From NCBI RefSeq assembly GCF_001522545.3, contig NC_031770.1, positions 14,373,115 through 14,437,114 on the forward strand: 64,000 nt of DNA. The letters are read 5' to 3'. The translations under genes were made by a program, and so were the position numbers. Below the pieces are notes generated by a model. That model had not been told where the DNA came from. It did no database searches and saw nothing but the letters and a program-made list of their open reading frames with translations. Shown piece by piece: positions 1 to 11,770 of the stretch. Each line of letters begins with the position of its first letter. Position 1 is the first letter of the stretch. Origin of the DNA: Parus major. Lineage: Eukaryota > Chordata > Aves > Passeriformes > Paridae.

Positions 1-3000
1 ATTGAGCAGGCTTGCCAGTCAGGAATAGAGCAGTTCAATTGATAAGAGCTCCCTGACCCCTACCTCTCAAGGACAAGATTCAGTAACCCTTATTTATGTT
101 AAACATTAGCTTACCCTGTGAGGAACCCCCAGAAATCAATAGGAGTTGCACTACATGAGTAAGACTGGCAGAATCTGATACCAGTTATAAACTCAGATTG
201 GCCCTCAGCTGGGTATTTCTGTCTGCTTTTTTTTTTTTTTTTCCTTTCTTTCCATATTCCTCCTCCCCCACGTCTGCACCCAAGAAAATACAGAACGTTC
301 CCTCTTATAAAAGGCACTTGAATGGCTGCTTCTCCTCTCTGTCTTTAATCCAAAAAGTATGAATATTTCTTGTTAAGGGAAGGTAATGTTTGACAAAACT
401 TGGCAGATTTAAGTGTATTTCTAAACCTGGAAGGAGACCAGCCTTTTTGACAAAATGGAAGCCACAGTTTGTGACTTTTAAATGTGAACTAGTTTATTTC
501 TTCTTGAAGAAAAAAGTGTAGCTGAAACCACTAGAGAAAACATTAAGGGAAGAATCTGGACTTAAAAAAAAAAGATATGCAAGATCTACACTCTTTCCTT
601 TTACCAAAGCATGTGAGGGAAGAGGTGGATAGAAACAAGGAGACGTATTTTCTATTTGCAGTTCCTTTCCCCAAATTTTCCCAGAAGCAGAACAGGCTGT
701 AGCTGGGTAGAGGAACTGAAAGCCTGAAGATACTGGTAAAGAGAAAAATACCCATGTGATGTAAAAGGGAGGTGGGAGAGAAAAATCCTTCAGCCTTTTA
801 TTTTGAGTCAGCTCAAAGTTAAATTACATTTTGCTGCACAGGGAAACCACGTCTCCTGAGCTGCAGCCTGGATTTCTGTGTCTCCTCACTGGTCTGGCCT
901 CCTACGTTGGACTCCTTCTCCCAAAATGTCAGTGCCACGCACCACCTACAGCAATCTCCTTGACTCAGCCAAGCCAGAAAAGCGTGTTTTGTGTTGGAGC
1001 AGTCCTTGGAGGATGGCAGGGGAGCAATTCAGCCTTCTACCTCCCAGCTCAACAGGCTGAAGGACAGTAAGCTCAGGCTGGGCAACCCTAAACGCAAGAC
1101 TTTTTTTTTACATTGCCTGATGAAAGAGTTGTTAGTGCATTAGAGTTGCTCATGTGGCAGAAAGTGCATTTTTGATCAAAAACATGGTTTTAATGAGAAA
1201 TTTAGACGTGGATCTATTCTTACTAAAAAGGAACAGCAAAAAAACTCCAGTGGGATCTCAGGAATGAAACGATGCAGAAATCAGCGTTCCAATACTGATG
1301 TGCAGGCACAATAGATGCCGGTGTTTTCCACTAGTGAGTGACTGTTGCTCACGCTGCCTTTTTCAAAGCCAAGTGACAGATTGTGCTGGAATTAGATGGG
1401 AGGCATTGCTACCTTGAAGCTGTTTAAGTGTCTGTGACTTTACAGCACTGACTAGCTTTAAGTCTCTATTTCCCCCAGTTTAGTAGGTACTTTTCTGCAT
1501 GAATTAGATGCTTCCAGACTTTTTGAGCTTGTTTTTCACATCAGACATTGTCTGATTCCCTGAAACTACTGGATACCTAGCAAGTTGGAAAAAAAAAAAA
1601 TTTAAAAAATGAGCTGTGTCTGGCTCTGGTATTGTTTTTTGCTCATGTCCTAAAGCCATGTCAGGTTGAAATAAGGTACACAGCATCTCTCCCGTTCTCC
1701 TTCATTGCAGCGTCCCAGTTTCTGTGGAAAAGAAAACCTGGAGCATGCACTTACAGGGAATTGCAGCATGGTCAAATAGGTTTCTGATACAGAAGAGTGG
1801 GGCAGCAAGTCTGCAGGCTCCTCCCTGGCTGCAGAGACAGAGCCAGCAAGCCAGGAGTTCCTTATTCTTTCTGTAGACACAGACAAGAAGATTTACTGCT
1901 TAGTGTAGCATTGCCTCTGGGGCTGGAATTGGATTTCTCCCCAAACTGTTACTTCCTTTCAAGCTCCTCTTCTGTGCAGAAAATTTTAGAAGGAAATGCC
2001 ACTGGATTACACAGCTGCTGTCTGCCTGGGCTTTAAATGTGCCAATTTGCATCAGTCTGTAGGCAGTGCTGAGAACAGGCTGGAAGTGACTGCAGCCTTC
2101 CTATGTTACTAGTGGCATCTTACTTGCAAATCAATCGAAACAATTGAAGGGAAAAGGTGAAGTAGGACTAGAGACAGCCAGCTCTGAGATACTAGAGAAA
2201 AAACTAAATTCTTATTTTCTTCTGAGAAAAGCATGTGTGAAACACAGCACTCCTGAGGGATGCCCTGCAAGTCACCAGGGTGAAGCCTCAGTAGCGGATG
2301 GAAGCAAAATAAAGTACAAAATGTCCCCATGAAGTAAAAACTTTCCCATTTGTGTAACTGATCACGCTGGGAATGAAAATCGTTGAGAACAAGCCTGTCA
2401 CTATACACATTGAAAAATTTTTAAAGATAAATTGTAACAGTATCAGTGCACTATGAAAAAGCTTTTCCTACCTGTTTTGCAGAAACAAATAAATAGGATA
2501 AGAGCTCAGCTGCAGAAATTCTGGCCAGAAGTGAAGTGCTAAAGCTTTGCAATTACATTTTCTGTTAACAGATAAGCTGCCACATTGTCAGGGGCAGCAT
2601 CACCACAAAGTCTTCTAATGTTACCTTTACAGTGTGCAAGCAGGTTCCCATCTCTTAGACCTGCTCTCTTGCTGCTCAGTGTTTGGGTTATGCAAGGACT
2701 TTGTACCTTGGCAGGCTCAGGAGAAGAGGAGGCAATGTGAACAGCCTGGAAACTGGCTGTCTGCCTTGCTTCTTGTTAAAGCAATTCTGGCGTTAAGAGT
2801 TGTCACTTGGGAAGGAGACAGAGATGTTGGGCTAGGACTCCTACATGAAGTAACTGCCTTACATGTTGGCTGTACATCCTCAATTTAGGACTGGGATGTA
2901 TGTGTGAGTTAAGTGATTCAAATTTAGAACACCCTCAGACTTCTTCTATGCCCAAAGGAAGGCACAAGCATCTGCTAGCGATGCACAAGACACCCAGATG

Positions 3001-5767
3001 TTAAAGGAAAAGTCAACAAAACTTCAGCTTACTGTCACCTGCCCTTCCTCATAGGAGAGACTTTTAAAAGGTAGAGGAAAAACCCTTCATGTGCTCAGTG
3101 CTTCCTCAGAGCGGGGTGGGGGGGAAAATATACCCTTTAAGCCTTGTTGAACCAAGTTAGTAAAGCATAAAAATATTTAGCAATCACCATTCTAGGGGTG
3201 CCAACCTTTGCTGAATGGTAACTAACGTTATTTCAAGATATTCCTAAATATTTATATCAGCAATGTCATGACTGCAATATCAGCTACTTGAGTGCCTCTC
3301 TCCTCAATGGTATGCGCTCCGTTTCAGCTGGCACATTTGAGGAGCTGTGTTCAGTATCTTAGGTGAAGAAGCACTTAAAAGGCATTAACTAGTAAATTAA
3401 CATCCCTGTGTTCAAAGGGATGTGTGAGAGGAAGAAAAAGGGAAACTCTCGAGTTAGCACTTAAAAACATAAGTGAAATCATACAGAATTTTTAAAAGAA
3501 ACTAACTTGGACAGCTGCTGTTATGATTATCTTATGAGATTCATTAAAGCCCTGTTTGACATTCAAATAAGTTCTTGTTTCTGGTGGTAAGAAAGAAGGA
3601 GAGTATGTACTTTAAAGAAATTACAGGATTTAGAAATGAAGATGAAAGATTCAGAACTACCTTGTAGTTACTTTCTGCTCCCTCTGCCCTCTTATAAACT
3701 GGAAATATTATGACAAGAGGCACAGTGACCTCTGATGTACCACACAGGAAGAAATGAGAAAGTTAATAGGGGAAGCACCAAATTAGACACCTGAAAGAAG
3801 AGGATTAAAAGATGAATAAGAATATTATATCACTTGTCAGCATAGCATTACAGAGTCCAACTTCATCTTTTTTTTCAGGTTTCATTAAGGAAATGACTAG
3901 ATAGAGCTGTTTCTTTCCCAGCCCTGCACAGCCTATTGAAAAGGCAGGATACATTCACAGTAGTTTCATGCCAACAATGTGCAAAGCCTAAAAATTATTC
4001 TGTGATGTTCCTATGGATTTTCACTGCCTCTCTCTCCCCCTATCCTAACTGGGCACAACTGCTCCATGCAGCTCATTCTGTGAGTGGGACTGAGCCTCCT
4101 CAGAGCTGCTTCACAGGGACTCCTGCAGCCAAGGCACAGATGCTCCCCCTGCTCCCCTTATTAAATACACAAGCCAAGGGGATTTGTATCACCTGAGTTA
4201 CCCATTCCCCCTCTGGCTCTGCCCCACCCAGTCATCCCATGACAGCACAAATCAGCTACAGGTTTCCACTATAGCTTTAGAGGAACTGAAAAATGTGGGT
4301 GCATTCAGCTCCTCATTTATTGTCCAGCAGCACTCAGGCTTCAGGGGTGGATCCTCCTGAAGCAAGATCAGAATTTGCTGCATTTTGAGCAAATGCTTGC
4401 AAGTATGAAAGATGTCATTAGCCATCTAGGCTTATTCCTCTTGGACTCCCATTTGTTCCTGAATATCTACCAGCCATATATCAGAGTATTTCTTTCCATA
4501 TGTGGTCTGTAGGAGGTAATGATCAAATACTATGATGATGAAGGATGCTCTAAAAATATACAAAATCTGAGTAGATTAGACTAAAATAAACATGGACAAG
4601 GATACATTGGGAGATAATCCATTTACTTGGAGCTTTCACCTTAGCGTGGTAAGAACTAGATTTTTTTTCTTTCCTGGTATATTATAAATTTTGTGTTTTT
4701 CCCTAGGCAAAAAGATATATTGAGAACAGCGTAAGTGGGTGAAAAATATAAGAACTGGCAGACTGAAGTGTCATGGATGATGTTCTGCTTTTTATCAGCT
4801 TATTAGGTGAATTTTATATTTGATTTTGTGCTGGTTGTAAGCCTGGGAAAAATACATTTTATAAATTAAAAAATCAGAAACCCCCCAGCATATTGCAATA
4901 TAGCTTCACCTGTTATATGCGATATGCATGCAAACTCTTCTTAGAAATGGGTTCTCACATTCTAAGAAGTTGGTTTTGACCTTTAAAAGAACTTACAGTT
5001 ATATAAAAGTTTTGAAGTGACACATATTGAAGACTGAGATGTTCAGATATTGTAGTAACTCCAATGACTGGCTCAACATACAGCTATCAGAAACCAGTAG
5101 GATTTTCCTCTTTTCAGCTCATACAGGTTTGTATTGCTTGGCCCCTTGCATTAGAGTTTAGCTGAAAATAAACCTCTGTCAAAAACCACTCTTATCAGAG
5201 CGAGTTCCAAAGGGTTTGGAAGATGATTTGGTATCCAAGTACTTCCATTCCCACAAGCACTCCTTTCTAGAAACAAGAGACTGAGTTTTAAGGCAATTAA
5301 ACATGAGACAATATTCTAATTGATTTGATTTCCTTTCAGAAGGCGTGATCTGCCCTTCACAATTTCTGGCACATGCCCCTAAATAAGCAATATGTCACAT
5401 CCCTGTTGCCATGCTTCATCTGTGGGACTGAACAAGCAAAGCCTTTCAGTTACAAAGGGATGTTCAGCCTAGGCCACTGAATTCCAGTTCTACCTGTATG
5501 ATCCCCCTTGATTTACCAAAGGCTGCTCCCTTAGATCTCTCCTCAACCTGTCTGAAATGACTCACTGGAAACATTCTTAACATATGCCTTAGGAAAAAAA
5601 ACCGAAAAGAAGAAGCAGAAGAGTGGAAGGAAAATAAAGAGAGAAAAGGCAAAATAACTGTTCTCTGTTAATCTCTCAGAGCCTTATTTCATCTTGCATT
5701 TTGTCACTGTAAACCTCTTAAGTATTTAATTACTCTTTTTTTTTTCCTGTTTTTGTTATTTTTACAG
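1..5767. other. Non-coding region, nothing recognised
   Basis: AT-rich sequence with short homopolymer tracts (for example T at 227-242). ORFs up to 99 codons are present on both strands, but none has a recognisable domain, conserved motif or coding-like splice context. I see no CR1, LTR or RNA gene here. Confidence 0.6.
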
Positions 5768-6051
5768 CGACTGTGCAAATTGATCTGGAGAATTTCTATT
5801 TTGGATGCCATTAAGTAAGTATTATCTTTTCATTCTGACAGCTGATCTCTGACAAGAAATCTGCTGTTATCATTCCTCTGTCTTTTTCCTAGGTTCAGAT
5901 GGAAATGTTTCACTTGAAATATTCTCACTGCAAATATAAGAATTTTTCTTTACCTCTGACATTATCTCATGTATTTTGTTTCTCTGAAAAAAAAAGTCCC
6001 AGGGTCTTTTTTTTTTCTTAACATCTTTCATACAGCCTACGCTTCAATAAA
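5768..6051 (+). other. Candidate cryptic or lncRNA terminal exons with poly(A) signal
   Basis: A very strong acceptor (long T/C tract ending tttttacag at 5767) precedes a 47 nt segment that ends at a consensus donor (ATTAA|gtaagt, 5815). After 78 bp a second strong acceptor (ctgtctttttcctag, 5892) leads into sequence carrying AATAAA at 6046-6051 and a T-rich downstream stretch. Spliced, frame 1 reads RLCKLIWRISILDAIK then FRWKCFT and stop. I do not recognise the peptide. These may be the last two exons of an unannotated + strand transcript, or chance signals. Confidence 0.25.
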
Positions 6052-9000
6052 GATGAAATGTTTATCTCTTCAACTTTTTATGCCTGGGACACATCTATGC
6101 AACAGGAGAGTGCAGTTACAAAGGTGCTGCAGCAAGGATGTTAAATGCCCACAGACATGTCATGTCATGAAGATTGATTTAGTTTGCTTAAGGCATCTGA
6201 CGCTTCCCTTCTATGTGGGGATGTTCCTAAAAGAATGTCCTGAACTTTGGGAACACCCTCATCTGCTATGTGATCTGAATTAATCTTCTCCTATATCACA
6301 ACCCCTAATTTGCCCTTCCATACTTTCTATTTATTCTGCTGAAAGTTTTGCAGAAAGAATCACAGTAAGCCTTGTTTCTTCATTGCTTATCAAAGCCACT
6401 GTCTCTCTTGGAATCAAAATACCATAGTGGAAATCTTCTACTTGTTTTGTTTTAGATCCAAGAAACACATGGGCATCCATGTATATTTATCCAAAGATAA
6501 AACCCCTTTCCCCATTAAAACATACATCTTAATCTTTTTGCAATGACACCAGGAAATGATACACTGCCCCTCACACCCTCCTGGCTTCTCCCCTGCTTTC
6601 AGCAACAATTTGCAATTACAGGGGCTCCAGAGCATCCACACTTCCATGCAGAGTAACCCTCCTCCCCATCTCTAGCCCTGTGCAACAAGCCCACCCCATC
6701 AGGTCCCTCCCTGTTCGCTGAAGGGTCACGTCCCTCCCAGGACATTTTGATACCTCAAGCTTCATCTCTGTCTGTCAGGGAAGACTTCAAAGCGCTGCTA
6801 GGGGTCAGGGTTCAGAGCCTTCTCTGGAAAAACAAAAGAATATTCTAACTGCAGCTTATGAGGAATGATGCAAAGCAACTGATTACATTTTGCCAAGGAG
6901 AATGAACTAAGCCCGGGCTACCCAATAAACAAATCACTTAAAACAATTTGCAAGTCATATTAACTCCACATTCTTTCAGGAGGTGTCCTGAAGGACTTTA
7001 GAGAGACATTTACAGAGCAGTTGTACCTACCAGGAGACAAAGCACTGACTGAAACACTAAATGACTACTGATGAAATCTAAGCAGTTCCATACTGGAGGG
7101 AATTTTCTTCCTTTTCTTGAAATGCAGAAATTTCAAAGTGCTAAAGTACAAGCAAAGAAAACAATAGTAGGGTAGCCTAAATCACTCCTTCAGGAATTCC
7201 AGACACAATCTGTCATTCAAGTAGGTACCCATATTAAACTACAGAAATGAAAAATGTTGCAGAAAAGGAAGGGAAATGCATAAAACTAAATGCTAGCCAT
7301 ATACACTTGTCTGTTGTTGAGTTATAATTTACAGTAATACCAGAAAGAATTATTAATCTACAACCAATCTTGAAAATATGAGGAGAGCTGACTGACTTCC
7401 CAGTTGACAACCAGACCACCCAATTGTCCCTTGTGCTTGGATGAGACTGAGCAAAGGGAGTATAAAATATCCTGAAGGATCATAAGATGTTTCAGAGGGT
7501 GTTTACAATTTAGTACAATGGAAAGCAGCATAGGCAAAAATGCTGGTGACACAAGCTGGACCTGAGACAGCTGGGAAGAAAGGTTGGTTTGGGTAAATTT
7601 CTCAATGATCCTTCTGGTGCCACATGCTTAGAAAAATAAGTAAAGACAACCTGAATTCCTTGGACAAAATCCCTTGCCTTAATGCCAATTTTCTCTAATG
7701 TCATTAAATCTTGTTTTGAAACTGATGAGGTTATACAGGGTAAAGGCAGAAACTGGATCCCTATCCAGGGAGACGCTTACAGTTCTCCAGAGGATGATCA
7801 GTAATAACATAAATGCAGTTCTTACTCTAAACCTGACATCAGTAATGGCAAGCTATTCCCCCTTCCACACTCTATTACAACTCCTTGCCTTTGCTATTCC
7901 TAGCAGCATCTGCTGTTGGTGCAGCAGCCTGGAGATGTTCACCAGGCCCAGCCAAGGGCTTCACACATACCCAAAAATGGAACATGCAGCCTCCCCCATG
8001 CCCAGGAGCTCAACTTCAACAGGACAAAGCAATCAAGTGGCAGGAGGAGACTAGAGGATGGGAAGAGAGGAAGGGAATCAGCCACACTCTCCTCTCGGTG
8101 TCAGGAGGAAGCAGAGGCAGGCTGTGCTGGCTGCAGGCCTCTGGAGCCCCAGCTGACCTGCACTGGTTCCTTGGTGCCACCTTCCCGGGGAGCTGGCTCT
8201 GACCAGCCCGGCTCTTCCCAAACAGAACTTGCACAAATCCCCACATTTCTTGCCCTCTGCTTGCATTTTGTGACGCAGATGTTTATTTGCCCCTAACAGA
8301 TAAGTTAGGTTACCTAAACAACCTGACTGATTATTTTTTCACGCCGATACTTGATAAACCATTACTGAGCAATCTGGGCCCATGGTGCCACAAAGCAGGA
8401 CAGCTCTGGCTCTGTCCCTGATCCAGGCATCCTCTGCTCACTCCTGTCATTAGCTGGTCATTGACACAGGCAAACCACTGCTGGTCCCAGCTCCAGCTGA
8501 AGGCAGCGAATGCCCAGCAAGAGACACTAAAGCACGTTTGATAGGAGGAACTACAGCCTGAACATCAGCCTCTGTCGGAAGGGAAGGGTCAGCAGAGCAC
8601 TTTCCAAGACTGATTAAAAGCTCTGCTCAGCTGCAGGAGGGTGGGAGATGGCAGCCAGGCTGACAGCTGGCACAGCCTCACTGCAGAAGGATGGGGAGGT
8701 GGAAGTTTCTGTCAAGGGTAGGAACACAAATCCTTCTTGATACCAGGAGTCATAAAATCTGTAACAGTGAATTAGGAGAGAACAAACAGGTTTTGTGATT
8801 TTTTTTTAACCCCTTGAGAGAATTTCAGCCATTTCTTGCCCATAAAATATACAAAACCAAACCTGAACACCATGGAAAAGGTTAAAATAAATATATTTCA
8901 GGGAATTTAAGTGCTACAACATTAGTAATCCACCCCTCCTCCCCCCCAAAAAAAAACCTGAAACAGAAAAATAATGAAATTTTAAGAGGAGTCAATTATA

Positions 9001-10449
9001 TTTCTTCAGGGATTTTTTTTGGCATACTGCACTCACGTTTTCCAACTCCTTAACTGCAGATGCCAGAACTTACTTTTTTTTTTCCTAGAAAGTGGTATCT
9101 GAACATTACTAAATTATAGTTGAAGTGGGAACCAACACAGCGCTAACTAAGAACACCAACACAGACACAAATGTCAATGCTGGTGATGCAAAAAACCACT
9201 AAGTCATTTCATCTGACTAAACAGCATAAGAAACAAAAGCCTTTGAATTGCTAACAAGTTAAATCAAAAATTGTAGTGTTTGCTATTAAGTATTATATAC
9301 CACAAGAAACTTTATCACAAACTATTAGAGCTGGCATTAATTTGTGCTTGGCTTCCACTGCATAAAGCCCAAGTGCACCCCTGAGAGGGGAAATCCTTGT
9401 GCCTGTGGAAAATAACTGTGAACTTTGCCCTATGGCAAGTTTGTAAGAGGCTGACACAGGAAAAAAGAAGTGAGTGGAAAGGATCTGACTGGAAACACAA
9501 TAGCAGACTTAAAAGGCTCTGATAAATGAAAAGTCATTCCGAGATTAGGGTCTCATTCAAAAAAATAACAAAGACATTTTCTGGTATGTGGCTGAAAATA
9601 GATTCCATATGAAAATGCTTAGTAAAGCTTATCAATACTTTTCATTCTCAGCAGTCTCTGAATAAATGCAGCAATTTTTAAAACTAAAATGGCATTTTAA
9701 AAACATTCCGTAATTTAGACGCAGGAGCTACACAACTAATGTCTTCACTTTTTCAAACCAATAATGCAGTTTTAAAGATTTTGATGTTACAATTCTTTCA
9801 CACTTTTTTTCCCCTCTTCCATCTGCCTGATCTTGTCCTCACTTCTTGTAAAAATACTACCAGGGAATAAAGAGAAAACAACTCTCCTTGCCTGAAAACT
9901 GAACCCACTTAGAGTCAGTTGATTCAAATGTTCAAGAAGCTTTGCGAAAAAGTTAAGAGAAAGCACTGAAAAATGCTTATAATTTTCAGACCATCTCTAA
10001 TATCCAATTAATCTTTAAATCTCCATTTGCAGGGTATGTGTATTATTCTGAACTTTGTAAAGGGCTGTTATGGACAGAATTTGTTTTCCTTTTCCATTAA
10101 AAAAGCAAAACAAAACAAAAGCCACAAAAAAAAATAAAATCGCAACAAACCAAATGGATGGAATTTTTAAAAGACAAAGCAAATTAAAGTTTTCTCGGGT
10201 TGTCTAACATTTGTTGATGGTGCAGCATGTAATAATTCATTTAACAGCAAGAGCACACCTGGGGGGGTGGGAAGAGGTGGGGACAAAAGCCATTATTCTG
10301 TTGATACACTAGATATTAAAACCTTGCAGCATCCAGTTAGGCACAGGCTTAGTGCTCCCACGTTTCCCACGGAGCACATGAACCTGGGAGAGCCTCAGCC
10401 AGAAAAATAACACCCAGAGTCCCCAGAGCGATTTGGCTGTAAAAATCCC
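6052..10449. other. Non-coding region, nothing recognised
   Basis: AT-rich background with a locally more GC-rich patch at about 7900-8700 in which overlapping ORFs of 62-126 codons occur in several frames. None has a family signature. There is no recognisable repeat or RNA gene. Confidence 0.55.
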
Positions 10450-10572
10450 CTCCGACGTGGGCCGGAGGGCTTTGCCGCCCGCCTTTGCGGCGGCTCTCGG
10501 AGCGCGGGCCAGCGCCACCTGCTGCCCAGCGCCGGGAAGGGCCCCGCGGAGCACCGCTAACCCCCGAGCCAT
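10309..10572 (-). other. Unrecognised 87-codon ORF starting in the small CpG island
   Basis: From an ATG at 10572 the minus strand encodes MARGLAVLRGALPGAGQQVA, then an Arg/Ala/Lys-rich stretch and a hydrophobic segment (LWGLWVLFFWL), ending near the AT-rich flank. The frame is also open upstream of this ATG to 10689. It matches no family I recognise. The GC-rich half would be open by composition alone, so this is weak evidence for a gene. Confidence 0.15.
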
Positions 10573-10700
10573 TGTTCGCCTCGCCGCCTCCTCCTCCTCC
10601 TCCTTCTTCCACCAAACAGCGTGCTCAGCCGTCAGGACATTTAGTCTGCGTTCAAAACATTGGGTTTTGGTTAAACCTATCCATTCCACCGCCGGGCGGG
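10450..10700. promoter_or_regulatory. Small isolated CpG island
   Basis: About 250 bp with abundant CpG (for example cgccgcccgc, gcggcggc, gagcgcgggcc, ccgcgg) in an otherwise CpG-poor stretch, 12 kb upstream of FBXO11. It includes a CACCTG E-box, a run of CTC triplets at about 10585-10605 and, on the minus strand, an ACAATGG (SOX-like) motif overlapping an ATG. It may be a distal promoter or CpG-rich enhancer. No gene attached to it was recognised. Confidence 0.5.
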
Positions 10701-11667
10701 TCTTCAGTCAGAATTTGCTCTTCTATTAAATATGTAGTGCAGGAATCTGGGGATCCAAACCACCAAAAAGTCAACTCTGCAACCATGACTCAAGTGAGTA
10801 ATCATGAGACATCTGTGGGACTACTTCCAGGAGTGGGAAAAGCAGCATATGTCTCCAAAAGTGCTTAGAGAACTGCAATTCTGCCAATTCTATCGTGCAT
10901 CTCCTAGCTGCTGGTTGAAGATGCAGTTTGGGAGTCAAGTGCTTCTATGTGAACCTGAATTCTAACCCAAAAAGAAAAAACAATTTTTAACTCTGTCAAA
11001 TAAAAAAGCCTGGGGAGGTGTGACACATGTGAACCCCCCAAAAGTAGATGCCACCATGAGTAATAAAGCAGTATATTTTAAAATCTTTGTGAATACCACC
11101 AAGAGAATGTGGGCTTGAGTGCCTGGAGATGACAGTATTGAGCAAACTCTGAAATTTGCTCTTGGATGCAGCAGCTCAGTACATCAGCCTTTCAGAAGAG
11201 ACCACTACCCCCAAATTCTGCAGACTTGCACTTCATCATCCGCCCTTGCTGAACAACTCTGCGCAAGAAGCTGGAAAGCAGCTCTGAATTACTTAGGGGA
11301 GGAACGGGGCAAAGAGGGGATCCTGACAAATCCTATTTATTTTCACAGATCAAATGTGGCAACTGTGGGTAATTACAATTATATTAATTTACATAAATGG
11401 TAACTACAGTATATCTCCTTCAACAGAGAAATCATCTAAATGCAGATACAGGCACAAAAACCACCATGGACTGTAGTACTCCTCTCTGTACTTTTATTAA
11501 AAATAAAAACTAACACACAAATCTAATTAATGGCTTGTTTCTTCACAATTCCACAATGATCCCAGGTTTTCTGCAGGAGTAGAATGAAGCAACCAGAAGT
11601 AGCAAAGGTTCCCCTCTTTATTGTCTGAAATCCAGCAGCTTAGAGGGTTGGATGGTGCTAGAGGAGA

Positions 11668-11770
11668 CTTTTTTTTTTTCTGTTGTGGTTTTCACTCTTA
11701 CGTGATTTTTTTTTTTTTTGGCTGGTTGGGTTTGTTGTTGTTTTTGGTTTTTGGTTTTGTTGTTGCTGTT
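11668..11770 (+). repeat. T/G-rich simple-sequence stretch
   Basis: Two T tracts are followed by degenerate TTG/TTTTGG repeats (ggtttgttgttg, ttttggtttttgg, ttgttgttgctg). Low complexity creates the open frames seen across it. No target duplication or element body could be identified. Confidence 0.6.
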
